Origin: Jejuia algarum
GTDB lineage: Bacteria > Bacteroidota > Bacteroidia > Flavobacteriales > Flavobacteriaceae
Direction: 5' to 3'
Assembly: GCA_947495775.1 (NCBI GenBank)
Contig: CANMAQ010000005.1
Span: 62,001 to 126,000, forward strand
DNA: 64,000 nt
The translations under genes were made by a program, and so were the position numbers. Shown here piece by piece: positions 1-8,780 of this stretch. How positions within the stretch are numbered: the stretch's first letter is position 1; every line of letters begins with the position of its first letter. The notes under the pieces were generated by a model. That model made no database searches. It was given only the letters and a program-made list of their open reading frames with translations, and was not told where the DNA came from.

Positions 1-91
1 TTTTTTTTGTGCTGTTACAAGCGCTAATACATGCCAACCAGCAGATGCTAAGTAGTAAAAGGCTTGTTTTATGGATGGTCTTTTTTTGCAA
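1..91 (-). CDS. DUF2931 family lipoprotein, N-terminal part (cut by window edge)
   Basis: The first 30 codons of a fifth copy of the downstream-repeated DUF2931 gene are present; the rest lies left of the window. It starts at a TTG codon at 91-89, preceded in frame by TAA, exactly as in the neighbouring copies. The encoded segment (MQKKTIHKTSLLLL and on) is the same lipoprotein signal peptide ending in an I-S-A-C lipobox as in the gene at 1181-2221. It is separated by 24 bp from the preceding copy. The repeat register makes the call firm although most of the gene cannot be seen. Confidence 0.8.
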   Translation of the reverse strand, partial: MQKKTIHKTSLLLLSICWLACISACNSTKK

Positions 92-115
92 TTAAGATAA
101 GGTTAATGGTTGCTT

Positions 116-1156
116 TTAAAATGTGCTTTTATAGAGGTCTATCTTTACATGCTTAAGAGGGATCTGTGTGTTGCCAACTTTAAGAAACACGTCTACATCT
201 TTTTTTGTTTTGAATTCAAAAATGAATTCGGCAGTATCTTTTTCTGGATCTTTAATGAGTGTTTGGAAACTGTCAAACACTTCTTGTTCATTAAAATAGA
301 ATTTTGATCGTAGTCTTTTGCCATCAGTTTTCTCCCAGCTTACGATAACAGCACTAGGGATGGTACGAGGTTTTAGTGTTGTGTTTTTAATGGCATCTTT
401 AACTAAAAATTCAGCATTGCCATTATAGTGTTCTGTTCTTAATCGAAAGGCCTTTTTTACGATAGAACCCCGTATCACAGGTTTCCATATATAGGTTTTA
501 GCATAGGTTTCCCATGCTTTAAAAGGGATAGGTTTGTTCAGTTCAGAGGGATCTACTTCTGCTTTTCTACGAGAAACATAGAGGTCTCTGTCTAGTATTC
601 CACTAGGGTTGAAATCTCTAAAATCGATATGAGTTTCTTCTCCATAGAAGGTAGCCACCTGTGTTTTGTTGCCTACACCACTTAGCCAAACCCCTAGCAG
701 CCCCCCAGGCCCTACGCCTACAATAATTTCGGTATAAGTTCTTTTAACGTTATGTGTAGTGGTATCTCTAATATCTAAAAAGCCTTCCTCAAATAATTTT
801 TCCATTTTAGCCACAGGTAATTTAAAACTACCACCATAAAATTTATTTTCTCTGTAAGACATCCAAGCGATATCTAATTGATGGGGGAGGGCTTTAAGTG
901 TAGCATCTGAATAGGTTGTTCCATTACTGCCCCAACCACTTTTTAAAATACCACCATAGGGTACAGGAACACCGTTTTTTTTACCATAATGCAGGCTGCT
1001 TCTATAAATTTTTGAAGGAAAATGCTCTGGTTGGCAGGCCGATACATTCCAATGGAATTTTTTTGTTTTTTTTGTGCTGTTACAAGCGCTAACACATGCC
1101 AACCAGCAGATGCTAAGTAGTAAAAGGCTTGTTTTATGGATGGTCTTTTTTTGCAA
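116..1156 (-). CDS. DUF2931 family lipoprotein, candidate Tle1 immunity protein (array copy 4)
   Basis: A 346-residue predicted lipoprotein: basic N-terminus, hydrophobic stretch, lipobox V-S-A-C near residue 25, then a soluble domain that I assign to DUF2931. DUF2931 genes are commonly found beside DUF2235/Tle1 phospholipase effectors, so I infer a periplasm-facing immunity protein. It differs from the next copy (1181-2221) at only about 15 of 346 residues by eye. The start is TTG: the preceding in-frame codon is TAA and there is no ATG near the signal peptide. Its C-terminal block (QTLIKDPEKD) matches the copy at 3288-4322 better than its neighbour, which suggests exchange between copies. 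Confidence 0.85.
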   Translation of the reverse strand: MQKKTIHKTSLLLLSICWLACVSACNSTKKTKKFHWNVSACQPEHFPSKIYRSSLHYGKKNGVPVPYGGILKSGWGSNGTTYSDATLKALPHQLDIAWMSYRENKFYGGSFKLPVAKMEKLFEEGFLDIRDTTTHNVKRTYTEIIVGVGPGGLLGVWLSGVGNKTQVATFYGEETHIDFRDFNPSGILDRDLYVSRRKAEVDPSELNKPIPFKAWETYAKTYIWKPVIRGSIVKKAFRLRTEHYNGNAEFLVKDAIKNTTLKPRTIPSAVIVSWEKTDGKRLRSKFYFNEQEVFDSFQTLIKDPEKDTAEFIFEFKTKKDVDVFLKVGNTQIPLKHVKIDLYKSTF

Positions 1157-1180
1157 TTAAGACAAGGTTAACGGTTATTT

Positions 1181-2221
1181 TTAAAATGTGCTTTTATAGA
1201 GGTCTATCTTTACATGCTTAAGAGGGATCTGTGTGTTGCCAACTTTAAGAAACACGTCTACATCTTTTTTTATTTTGAATTCAAAAATGAATTCGGCAGT
1301 ATCTTTTTCTGGGTCTTTAAAGCGTGTTTCGAAACTATCAAGTATTTCTTGTTCGTTAAAATAGAATTCAGACATGAGGCGTTTTCCATCAGTTTTCTCC
1401 CAATTTACGATAACAGCACTAGGGATGGTACGAGGTTTTAGTGTTGTGTTTTTAATGGCATCTTTAACTAAAAATTCAGCATTGCCATTATAGTGTTCTG
1501 TTCTTAATCGAAAGGCCTTTTTTACGATAGAACCCCGTATCACAGGTTTCCATATATAGGTTTTAGCATAGGTTTCCCATACTTTAAAAGGGATAGGTTT
1601 GTTCAGTTCAGAGGGATCTACTTCTGCTTTTCTACGAGAAACATAGAGGTCTCTGTCTAGTATTCCACTAGGGTTGAAATCTCTAAAATCGATATGAGTT
1701 TCTTCTCCATAGAAGGTGGCCACCTGTGTTTTGTTGCCTACACCACTTAGCCAAACCCCTAGCAGCCCCCCAGGCCCTACGCCTACAATAATTTCGGTAT
1801 AAGTTCTTTTAACGTTATGTGTAGTGGTATCTCTAATATCTAAAAAGCCTTCCTCAAATAATTTTTCCATTTTAGCTACAGGTAATTTAAAACTACCACC
1901 ATAAAATTTATTTTCTCTGTAAGACATCCAAGCGATATCTAATTGATGGGGGAGGGCTTTAAGTGTAGCATCTGAATAGGTTGTTCCATTACTGCCCCAA
2001 CCACTTTTTAAAATACCACCATAGGGTACAGGGACACCGTTTTTTTTACCATAATGCAGGCTGCCTCTATAAATTTTTGAAGGAAAATGTTCTGGTTGGC
2101 AGGCCGATACATTCCAATTGAATTTTTTTGTTTTTCTTATGCTGTTACAAGCGCTAATACATGCCAACCAGCAGATGCTAAGTAGTAAAAGGCTTGTTTT
2201 ATGGATGGTCTTTTTTTGCAA
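1181..2221 (-). CDS. DUF2931 family lipoprotein, candidate Tle1 immunity protein (array copy 3)
   Basis: A 346-residue DUF2931 lipoprotein with signal peptide and lipobox I-S-A-C near residue 25. It is nearly identical to the copy at 116-1156 and is spaced by 24 bp from it and 10 bp from the previous gene. The start is a TTG preceded by an in-frame TAA. Differences from the 116-1156 copy cluster in the signal-peptide exit (residues 22-35) and in a C-terminal patch around residues 280-310; the central two thirds is almost invariant. Transcription probably continues from the hcp-vgrG-effector genes upstream, since there is no space for a separate promoter. Confidence 0.85.
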   Translation of the reverse strand: MQKKTIHKTSLLLLSICWLACISACNSIRKTKKFNWNVSACQPEHFPSKIYRGSLHYGKKNGVPVPYGGILKSGWGSNGTTYSDATLKALPHQLDIAWMSYRENKFYGGSFKLPVAKMEKLFEEGFLDIRDTTTHNVKRTYTEIIVGVGPGGLLGVWLSGVGNKTQVATFYGEETHIDFRDFNPSGILDRDLYVSRRKAEVDPSELNKPIPFKVWETYAKTYIWKPVIRGSIVKKAFRLRTEHYNGNAEFLVKDAIKNTTLKPRTIPSAVIVNWEKTDGKRLMSEFYFNEQEILDSFETRFKDPEKDTAEFIFEFKIKKDVDVFLKVGNTQIPLKHVKIDLYKSTF

Positions 2222-2231
2222 TTAATAAGGG

Positions 2232-3263
2232 TTAAAGCGCACTTTTATAGGTTTCTAATGTTATATTTTCTAATTGTTTTTGTGTGTTTCCAACTTTTAA
2301 AAATACGTCTACATCTTTTGTGGCATTAAAGTTGAAAACTAAGGTTGCTGTATCTTTCTCAGAGTCTACAATAAGTGTTTTAAAGCTTTCAAAGATTTCT
2401 TTTTCATCGATATAAAAATTCGATTTCAATCTAAAACCATCTTGTCTTTCCCAATTAATAGAAATATATTTAGGAATGGTTCTAGGTTTAAAATCCATTT
2501 TTAAAATATCTGACTTAAATAAGAATTCTTGATTACCATTATAATACTTAGAATTTAAAAGAAAAACATCTTTTACAATGTTGCCTTTAATACTAGGTTG
2601 CCAAGTAAAGGTCTTGGCGTAGGTCTCCCATAAGCCAAATGGGATAGGTTTTTCGCGTTCTATAGCATCCACTTCTCTAACACGATTGGATACATATAAC
2701 TCTCTGTCTGTGATACCATTGGGAACTAGTCGTTCAAAATCAATTTCTGTTTCTTCAGCATAAAAACCAGCAATTTGTATAGAATTGTTATAGCCATTAA
2801 GCCAAATACCTACATAGCCTCCTGGAGCCACTCCTACGACAATTTCTGTATAATTTCTTTTTATTTCTTTTTTTGTTAAGGCATCTATACTTATAAATCC
2901 TTGTTCAAGCAACTGTTCCATTTTGGCTTTGGGGAGCTCAAAGCTACCGCCATAATATTTATTTTCTCTAAATGACATATAGGAAATGTCTAGTCGATGA
3001 GGAACTTCTTTAAGGCTTCTACTAGCGTAAGCTGTTCCTGATCTTCCCCAACCATAGCTAATAGTTTTGCCTGAAGGTACTGAAGTTCCATTTTTTTTAC
3101 CATAATGAAGGCTACCAAAGTAAATTCTAGCAGGAAAATGTAATGGTGCACAATCTGTTGCAGTCCATTCAAATGTTTTAGACAGTTTACCCGAAGAACA
3201 GCTTAATAGCCAGCAGATGCTAAGTAGTAAAAGGCTTGTTTTATGGATGGTCTTTTTTTGCAA
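2232..3263 (-). CDS. DUF2931 family lipoprotein, divergent array copy (copy 2)
   Basis: A 343-residue DUF2931 lipoprotein. Its first 19 residues and the matching DNA are the same as in copies 3 and 4, but from the lipobox (L-L-S-C) onward the protein is clearly diverged (for example FEWTATDCAPLHFPARIY against FHWNVSACQPEHFPSKIY), while length and domain pattern are kept. It may therefore recognise a different effector variant. The start is TTG at 3263, preceded by in-frame TAA. It lies 24 bp after the 3288-4322 gene and 10 bp before the next copy. The sharp change from identical to diverged sequence marks a recombination boundary. Confidence 0.85.
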   Translation of the reverse strand: MQKKTIHKTSLLLLSICWLLSCSSGKLSKTFEWTATDCAPLHFPARIYFGSLHYGKKNGTSVPSGKTISYGWGRSGTAYASRSLKEVPHRLDISYMSFRENKYYGGSFELPKAKMEQLLEQGFISIDALTKKEIKRNYTEIVVGVAPGGYVGIWLNGYNNSIQIAGFYAEETEIDFERLVPNGITDRELYVSNRVREVDAIEREKPIPFGLWETYAKTFTWQPSIKGNIVKDVFLLNSKYYNGNQEFLFKSDILKMDFKPRTIPKYISINWERQDGFRLKSNFYIDEKEIFESFKTLIVDSEKDTATLVFNFNATKDVDVFLKVGNTQKQLENITLETYKSAL

Positions 3264-3287
3264 TTAAGATAAGGTTAATGGATGCTT

Positions 3288-4322
3288 TTAAAATGTGCTT
3301 TTATAGAGGTCTATCTTTACATGCTTAAGAGGGATCTGTGTGTTGCCAACTTTAAGAAATACGTCTACATCTTTTTTTGTTTTGAATTCAAAAATGAATT
3401 CGGCAGTATCTTTTTCTGGGTCTTTAATGAGTGTTTGGAAACTGTCAAGTATTTCTTGTTCATTAAAATAGAATTCAGACATGAGGCGTTTTCCATCAGT
3501 TTTCTCCCAATTTACGATAACAGCACTAGGGATGGTACGAGGTTTTAGTGTTGTGTTTTTAATGGCATCTTTAACTAAAAATTCAGCATTGCCATTATAG
3601 TGTTCTGTTCTTAATCGAAAGGCATTTTTTACGATAGAACCCCGTATCACAGGTTTCCATATATAGGTTTTGGCATAGGTTTCCCACGCTTTAAAAGGGA
3701 TAGGTTTGTTGAGTTCTGTATGAGGTACATCTTCTATTGCTGTATTTACATAAAGAGTTCTGTCCTGTATACCACTAGGGTTGAAATCTCTAAAATCGAT
3801 ATGAGTTTCTTCTCCATAGAAGGTGGCCACCTGTGTTTTGTTGCCTACACCGCTTAGCCAAACCCCTAGCAGCCCCCCAGGCCCTACGCCTACAATAATT
3901 TCGGTATAGGTTCTTTTAACGTTATGTGTAGTGGTATCTCTAATATCTAAAAAGCCTTCCTCAAATAATTTTTCCATTTTAGCCACAGGTAATTTAAAAC
4001 TACCACCGTAAAATTTGTTTTCTCTAAAAGACATCCAAGCGATATCTAATTGATGGGGGAGGGCTTTAAGTGTAGCATCTGAATAGGTTGTTCCATTACT
4101 GCCCCAACCACTTTTTAAAATACCACCATAAGGAACAGGAACACCGTGTTTTTTACCATAATGCAGGCTGCCTCTATAAATTTCTGAAGGAAAATGTTCT
4201 GGTTGGCAGGCCGATACATTCCAATTAAATTTTTTCATTTTTTTTGTGCTGTTACAAGCTACCATGCTCATTTGCAATATTAGGATAAGGAGCAGTCCTA
4301 AGCTTTTTGTATGTTTAGCCAT
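3288..4322 (-). CDS. DUF2931 family lipoprotein next to the effector (array copy 1)
   Basis: A 344-residue DUF2931 lipoprotein and the first of the array behind the Tle1-like effector. Unlike the others it starts with ATG (4322-4320) and has its own signal peptide (MAKHTKSLGLLLILILQMSM) with lipobox M-V-A-C. From about residue 24 the body is nearly identical to the copies at 116-1156 and 1181-2221, apart from a private block around residues 188-200 (VNTAIEDVPHTE). Its start codon overlaps the 3' end of the effector gene by 8 bp, which fits translational coupling of an effector-immunity pair. I take this as the primary cognate immunity candidate. Confidence 0.85.
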   Translation of the reverse strand: MAKHTKSLGLLLILILQMSMVACNSTKKMKKFNWNVSACQPEHFPSEIYRGSLHYGKKHGVPVPYGGILKSGWGSNGTTYSDATLKALPHQLDIAWMSFRENKFYGGSFKLPVAKMEKLFEEGFLDIRDTTTHNVKRTYTEIIVGVGPGGLLGVWLSGVGNKTQVATFYGEETHIDFRDFNPSGIQDRTLYVNTAIEDVPHTELNKPIPFKAWETYAKTYIWKPVIRGSIVKNAFRLRTEHYNGNAEFLVKDAIKNTTLKPRTIPSAVIVNWEKTDGKRLMSEFYFNEQEILDSFQTLIKDPEKDTAEFIFEFKTKKDVDVFLKVGNTQIPLKHVKIDLYKSTF

Positions 4323-6090
4323 GAAATATTTTTCTTATACGTTTCCCATCTTCGATGTTTGGATCCATTCCTAGTCCACCAAAGTTTGCGGAAAAATGTA
4401 AAAATTGATTACGTAATTCAAACAGATCTTTGCTATCGTTTTGTTTTCTCGTTAATTCAAAATCATCAGATAGCGCAAGGAGTTCTTGAGCTGTGTAAAA
4501 TTGCATAGGAGCATCACCACGTAAGGCATAATTGAATAAACGGTTTTTTACGTTATTTAAGAGCTGTTTTTGTTTTTGATCTAATTCTGGCGCTTCTTCT
4601 CTAGTTTTATTAGGATCTGTGGAGTAGATATGATACTTTGTGTTTAACCGCTTTAATTTAATACTCTTTGTCTCGTCGTTAGTATTGCTTAATATCGCCA
4701 TTAGTTCTAAAGGGATAAAACTATAGTTTCTGGAAATGTAACGCTCTCCTGACAGGTTATACTTTGCGCGAGAAGGTAGGGTTAATGGAGTGACATAACC
4801 ATTTGTAAACTGTTCTTTTTTAAACCAACCTTGAGCCATAAGGCGTTCCTGTTCTTTTTTTCGAGTTTGATTAAAACCTATTATAATTTGTTCTACCGAT
4901 TCTATACCATTGGTGTAGCAACCTCCAATGTCTGCATGTACTCCTGGAAAACTTAGTTCTAAATCGGCTATAGTACGGGATGTAGAGATATCGGTTAAAG
5001 CAAAATTTTGGCGATGCTCATCTGCAGCACTAAAGTGTACAATTTTATGGGCTTTACCTACAGCATCTAGGTGTAGTTCTTCCACATCGTCATGGGCATC
5101 TTCGGTAAGGCCTTTGTCAACACCATTTTTATCATGTGCAGATACGGTGTCGAATAAGCCCGCAAAGTTAACGGTTAATTTTTCAATATTATCCGTGTTT
5201 ACAGCCTCTCCCAACAGCCCATAAGGATTCGTATAATATAAGTTACGGCCTCTACTGCCTTTGGCTTTGTAGGCTCCGGCTTCTTGGGTTATTTCGTATA
5301 TAAAATTACGTGCGGTGGCCGCCCCTCTACTAAATCCATAGACGTTAAAAATTAATTCCTCTATTATCAGACCACTATCTGTTTTCGTATTTATTTTTAA
5401 AGCAATGTCTTGGATGCTTTTTCTTATTTTAGCGCGGATTCCCGATTTTCCTTCACCATCTATAGCACTAAATAAATCATCTTTAGTGCCATTAAAAGTC
5501 CCTACACCTTCTACATATATTTTATCCACAAAATGATTGGATTTAGGGTTTTTAGGGATGTAATATTCTTCTATGCGGGCAACGTTAGAAAGGTCGTTTT
5601 CATAACTGCCTCTTAGTTTTTTCACCCATCGTTTTGCATAGGTTTTAGCCTGCTCTTTCTCTTCCTCAGTTAATGTTTTTTCTCCTATATTATTGTAAAG
5701 CCAACGCGCAACGGTATTGTATTTATTGTTTAGCGTACCATCAAAAAAAACAGCGATGGTGAGTTTGATCTTTCTAGCAGAACTAACTTCACTGTCTTCT
5801 ACAGCCTCGGGAGCAGCTGTGTGCTGTTTCGTTTGGGGAGCAGCAGAAGGAGGTGCTGCTACTTGACTTTGCGTGGCAGCCACAGGTGTATAATTGTGGT
5901 TGGGGAATTCTACATTAGGCATGTCCCAATTGGTTGTTTGTGGTGTGCCAAATACAACGCCACCCTCTGCTGTTTCGCCTACACTGCTGCCTGCATTTGC
6001 ATTAATGTTTTTAGCATAAAAATGAATGTCTTTATGGGCATTAATATGCATGGCACCTTTAGCTATTTTTACAATTTTTCCGTTTCCCAT
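4315..6090 (-). CDS. T6SS Tle1-type phospholipase effector (DUF2235)
   Basis: A 591-residue protein. Residues about 1-35 (KIVKIAKGAMHINAHKDIHF) resemble the repetitive beta-helix tip of VgrG proteins; a Pro/Ala/Gln-rich linker follows to about 105; the rest is a DUF2235/Tle1-type alpha/beta hydrolase. It starts with FFDGTLNN and carries the nucleophile motif G-F-S-R-G (Ser254), a GLFDTVSAHD segment and FPGVHADIGG (His385), consistent with a Ser-Asp-His triad. Tle1 enzymes cleave membrane phospholipids in rival cells. It starts 3 bp after vgrG and its end overlaps the first DUF2931 gene, so spike, effector and immunity form one unit. The family call is firm; the substrate is inferred. Confidence 0.85.
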   Translation of the reverse strand: MGNGKIVKIAKGAMHINAHKDIHFYAKNINANAGSSVGETAEGGVVFGTPQTTNWDMPNVEFPNHNYTPVAATQSQVAAPPSAAPQTKQHTAAPEAVEDSEVSSARKIKLTIAVFFDGTLNNKYNTVARWLYNNIGEKTLTEEEKEQAKTYAKRWVKKLRGSYENDLSNVARIEEYYIPKNPKSNHFVDKIYVEGVGTFNGTKDDLFSAIDGEGKSGIRAKIRKSIQDIALKINTKTDSGLIIEELIFNVYGFSRGAATARNFIYEITQEAGAYKAKGSRGRNLYYTNPYGLLGEAVNTDNIEKLTVNFAGLFDTVSAHDKNGVDKGLTEDAHDDVEELHLDAVGKAHKIVHFSAADEHRQNFALTDISTSRTIADLELSFPGVHADIGGCYTNGIESVEQIIIGFNQTRKKEQERLMAQGWFKKEQFTNGYVTPLTLPSRAKYNLSGERYISRNYSFIPLELMAILSNTNDETKSIKLKRLNTKYHIYSTDPNKTREEAPELDQKQKQLLNNVKNRLFNYALRGDAPMQFYTAQELLALSDDFELTRKQNDSKDLFELRNQFLHFSANFGGLGMDPNIEDGKRIRKIFHG

Positions 6091-6093
6091 AAC

Positions 6094-7887
6094 TTAAAAC
6101 AGGTTACTTTGCTCGCCGCTGTTGTTATTAATTTTGCCACTGGCTTGCTTGTTTACATTACCACTTTCACTAGTAATAGTAACATCGTTAGAGGCTTGTT
6201 TTAAGATGTCTTCGGCTTTACTTTTCATCTCTCCAGAGGCGACCTCAAATATATTTGTGGCTTCTAGCATGTAATTACCGCCAATATTTTCCATTTTGTT
6301 TTTGGCTGCTGTAACCCGAATGTTTTCGGTCGCACGCATATCAATGTTTTTGGCTTGGAATATTAAATTTTCTGCTGCCGATATAACAATAGAGCTGTTA
6401 GAGGTATCCAGTTGTATTGTATTACTGTTTTTATCGGTAATAGTAATCATTTCGCCTCCTGGGGTGTCCTTAAGTTCTATAACATGCCCGCCTTTGGTCG
6501 TCATGCCTTTAAAGCCGTTGTTCTGGCTTTGCCACCCGCTGTGCTTATTAACGCCAGTGTATAATGCGGCTTGCATAAAGGGGCGTTCTACTTCGCCATT
6601 TTCGAAGCCTATTAGTACTTCGTCGCCCACTTCTGGGAGGAATAAAAAGCCTCTGTCGCCCCCAGCATAAGGTGTTGCTATTCGCAACCATGGTGTGGTT
6701 TGACTGTACATTTTTTGCCAAGGAAACTGTACTTTTATACGGCTTAAACCATCGGGGTCGGCATTATCTACAACCTTGGCAATTTGTGCTTGGGCCTTAT
6801 TTACGATAGCAATATCTGTAAGCGGGTAAATATCAATTTCTAGAGGAATGGCGGTAAAGGTATTGCGGTAATGGCCTTTGTAGCTGCATGTATGCGTTAC
6901 ATGGGTAATTCTGTAGCTTCCAAAGGTACCGTCTGGACTTTCTATTGTTATGGTTTTACCAAGGCTTATCCCTGTATTGGTGCTTTCACCATGCAGTGTG
7001 ACTTGCTGTTGTTCTGCTAATTTTTTTTGCAATGCTACCGCCGTATCTATACGTTGCTGTAGGTTGCTGTCTTCGTAAGTCGAGTAGAGGCGCTGGTTGG
7101 TATTTGGAAAGGTTTTAAGACTCATGGTGCTAACTGCAGCAGTATAGCCAGAAGCATTAGAGTTTTTACTAGCACCTGCGGCATGAGCGCTCGATTCTGA
7201 AAAATAATCGTTACTAAAATAACTAAAATTTAGAGATTTGGCCTCTAAACCTAAGCTAAAATCTTTAAGATCTACACCGTATTTAAGTGTAATGGAGTCT
7301 CCTAAATTGGGTTTGCCAAAATAAAGACGGTCTGTATTGTAAAGCAAATACTCTCCGTTAGATGCCGCAAGGTATTGCAGGTAGGCAAAAGTACTTTGTT
7401 TATTTTGTACGGCATAGTTGATGATCGTGTCGTTTTCTGGCGCACAAACTATTTTAGTGGCATGGTTGGTATAGTCTTTAGTCGCTCTTTCTACAATGGC
7501 AGAGAGGTTGTTTTCTAAAAAACTATTCATATGTGGGCCATCGTCTAATAATATAGAGTTGCTGTAGCCAACAATATCAATCATATCGCCCAAGCCTCGT
7601 GTTTCGTTGCCTTTACGACCGCGTACTTGCGTAATGATGCCTTCAAAATGGAAATCTTTATAACCTAGGTTGTTAAGACCACTAATTTCTATGCTAAAGC
7701 GTTTACCAAGGTAATGGCGGCTGCTGTCTAGAACAGAATGGCCATTAATGTTATGCTCTAAGGCAGCACCTCTTACCGAGACAGAAAATTGCGTGTGTTG
7801 ACCTACATTTTCTTGTAGTTGAAAATTATCGATACGGGTGAATAGTGTACCGTCTAGAAAAACATGTATTTGGGTATCTAATGCCAT
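6094..7887 (-). CDS. vgrG: Type VI secretion spike protein VgrG (TssI), T6SSiii type
   Basis: A 597-residue VgrG. The N-terminal part is gp27-like (phage tail hub); the middle contains the gp5-like OB-fold region (KAQAQIAKVVDNADPDGLSR, then FPWQKMYSQTTPWLRIATPY and GDEVLIGFENGEVERPF), typical of Vgr proteins. The C-terminal 100 residues are repetitive and Asn/Ser/Lys-rich, as expected of a beta-helix needle. VgrG caps the Hcp tube and carries effectors. It lies 29 bp after hcp and 3 bp before the effector gene. No PAAR-motif protein is visible here; the other structural T6SS genes must lie outside the window. Confidence 0.9.
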   Translation of the reverse strand: MALDTQIHVFLDGTLFTRIDNFQLQENVGQHTQFSVSVRGAALEHNINGHSVLDSSRHYLGKRFSIEISGLNNLGYKDFHFEGIITQVRGRKGNETRGLGDMIDIVGYSNSILLDDGPHMNSFLENNLSAIVERATKDYTNHATKIVCAPENDTIINYAVQNKQSTFAYLQYLAASNGEYLLYNTDRLYFGKPNLGDSITLKYGVDLKDFSLGLEAKSLNFSYFSNDYFSESSAHAAGASKNSNASGYTAAVSTMSLKTFPNTNQRLYSTYEDSNLQQRIDTAVALQKKLAEQQQVTLHGESTNTGISLGKTITIESPDGTFGSYRITHVTHTCSYKGHYRNTFTAIPLEIDIYPLTDIAIVNKAQAQIAKVVDNADPDGLSRIKVQFPWQKMYSQTTPWLRIATPYAGGDRGFLFLPEVGDEVLIGFENGEVERPFMQAALYTGVNKHSGWQSQNNGFKGMTTKGGHVIELKDTPGGEMITITDKNSNTIQLDTSNSSIVISAAENLIFQAKNIDMRATENIRVTAAKNKMENIGGNYMLEATNIFEVASGEMKSKAEDILKQASNDVTITSESGNVNKQASGKINNNSGEQSNLF

Positions 7888-7916
7888 AATTTTTTGTGTA
7901 AAGTGGGACTATTGTA

Positions 7917-8312
7917 TTAAGCGATTGTTGGCCAGTTGTTGGTATGATCGATATCTTTAAAACTTATCTTTTTAGCAGATATGGTAAGTTCAGACATTAA
8001 GGCTTTATTGTCTATAGCATCAAATAATTCTCTAAATTTTAAGCAATAGGCCTTGTGAAATTCAATGCGCCTAAATGTAGACACGGCATCTCTATTATAT
8101 AAAACGATTTCTCCGTTTTTAAGGGCTCTGTTGGATAATGCCCAAGCTATAAATTCGGTGTTTTTAGTAGACTCTATAGTGACGTTAATGATACCAGCCT
8201 GTGAGCGCTCGTTAGGCAGACCAGAATCGTCTGCGGCTTGTTCGATGGCGTAATCTAGTTTTAGTATGTTGTATTCTGTATTATCTACTTTTAATTTGGC
8301 TAAGAATGACAT
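7917..8312 (-). CDS. hcp: Type VI secretion tube protein TssD/Hcp (T6SSiii)
   Basis: A 131-residue protein beginning MSFLAKLKVDNTEYNILKL, matching the Bacteroidota Hcp/TssD family in length and in the internal pattern (E-R-S-Q-A-G-I-I-N-V-T-I-E-S). Hcp hexamers stack to form the inner tube of the injection machine. It is first in a minus-strand run hcp-vgrG-effector-immunity, with a TAnnTTTG-type promoter element about 115 bp upstream. Several hcp copies per genome are common; this looks like an effector-dedicated island rather than the core T6SS operon. Confidence 0.85.
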   Translation of the reverse strand: MSFLAKLKVDNTEYNILKLDYAIEQAADDSGLPNERSQAGIINVTIESTKNTEFIAWALSNRALKNGEIVLYNRDAVSTFRRIEFHKAYCLKFRELFDAIDNKALMSELTISAKKISFKDIDHTNNWPTIA

Positions 8313-8426
8313 AATAAGGTATAATTTAAGATTAGGATATTGTTTGTTTTATTTAAAACCTTAAACGCCAAGTAAAACATAGGTTTTATGAGATTTGGCA
8401 GAAAAGGGGGAATCCATAGATTCTCA

Positions 8427-8434
8427 CAAATATA
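8427..8434 (-). promoter_or_regulatory. Candidate -7 box before hcp (TATATTTG on minus strand)
   Basis: The plus strand reads CAAATATA, that is TATATTTG on the minus strand, a perfect TAnnTTTG Bacteroidota -7 element about 115 bp upstream of the hcp start. I see no convincing TTG at the -33 position, so this is supported by one element only. Confidence 0.4.
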
Positions 8435-8780
8435 AAGTTATTTTTTATAAATTAATATTTAGGCTTAAGGTGTTGTTATTAAATTGATTGTGGGTTAGGT
8501 GTCATGGCAAATATTGAAAATTAGGTTAAAGTTATCGTATGGCTTAGGTTTTACAAGCGTTTCGAGATGTCATAGGTTTCTAAGTACTAATTAAAGTATA
8601 ATCTACTTATTAAGTCTTAAAAAAAATACAAAAGTTACACTTTTGTAGGTGTTATATGGAATAAATTTAAGCGGCTATTATGGCTGTACGTGTCCTGTTA
8701 TTAGAAGGTCGCATTAAGAGTTTCGATGGGTGGTGCCATAATCTGGGTAAGAGCGCGTGTTGCAAAAGGTGTTATAAATA

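Larger units (their letters stand above)
1..4322 (-). repeat. Tandem array of DUF2931 genes, period about 1.04-1.07 kb
   Basis: Five copies (one truncated by the window edge) start at 4322, 3263, 2221, 1156 and 91 on the minus strand, so start-to-start spacings are 1059, 1042, 1065 and 1065 bp. Gene junctions are also repeated: the 24-bp spacer, the C-terminal coding end (ending K-S-T-F) and the signal-peptide start of the next copy recur with few changes. The copy at 2232-3263 is diverged in its body but shares the 5' signal-peptide DNA. The array may extend further left. Confidence 0.9.

Noticed and set aside
5821..6204. Plus-strand open frame of 127 codons opposite the effector and vgrG junction
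   Set aside because: It lies antisense to two clearly functional genes, has no family resemblance and its Cys-rich composition is typical of reading the opposite strand.
6296..6670. Plus-strand open frame of 124 codons opposite vgrG
   Set aside because: Antisense shadow of a conserved VgrG coding region; no start context or domain.
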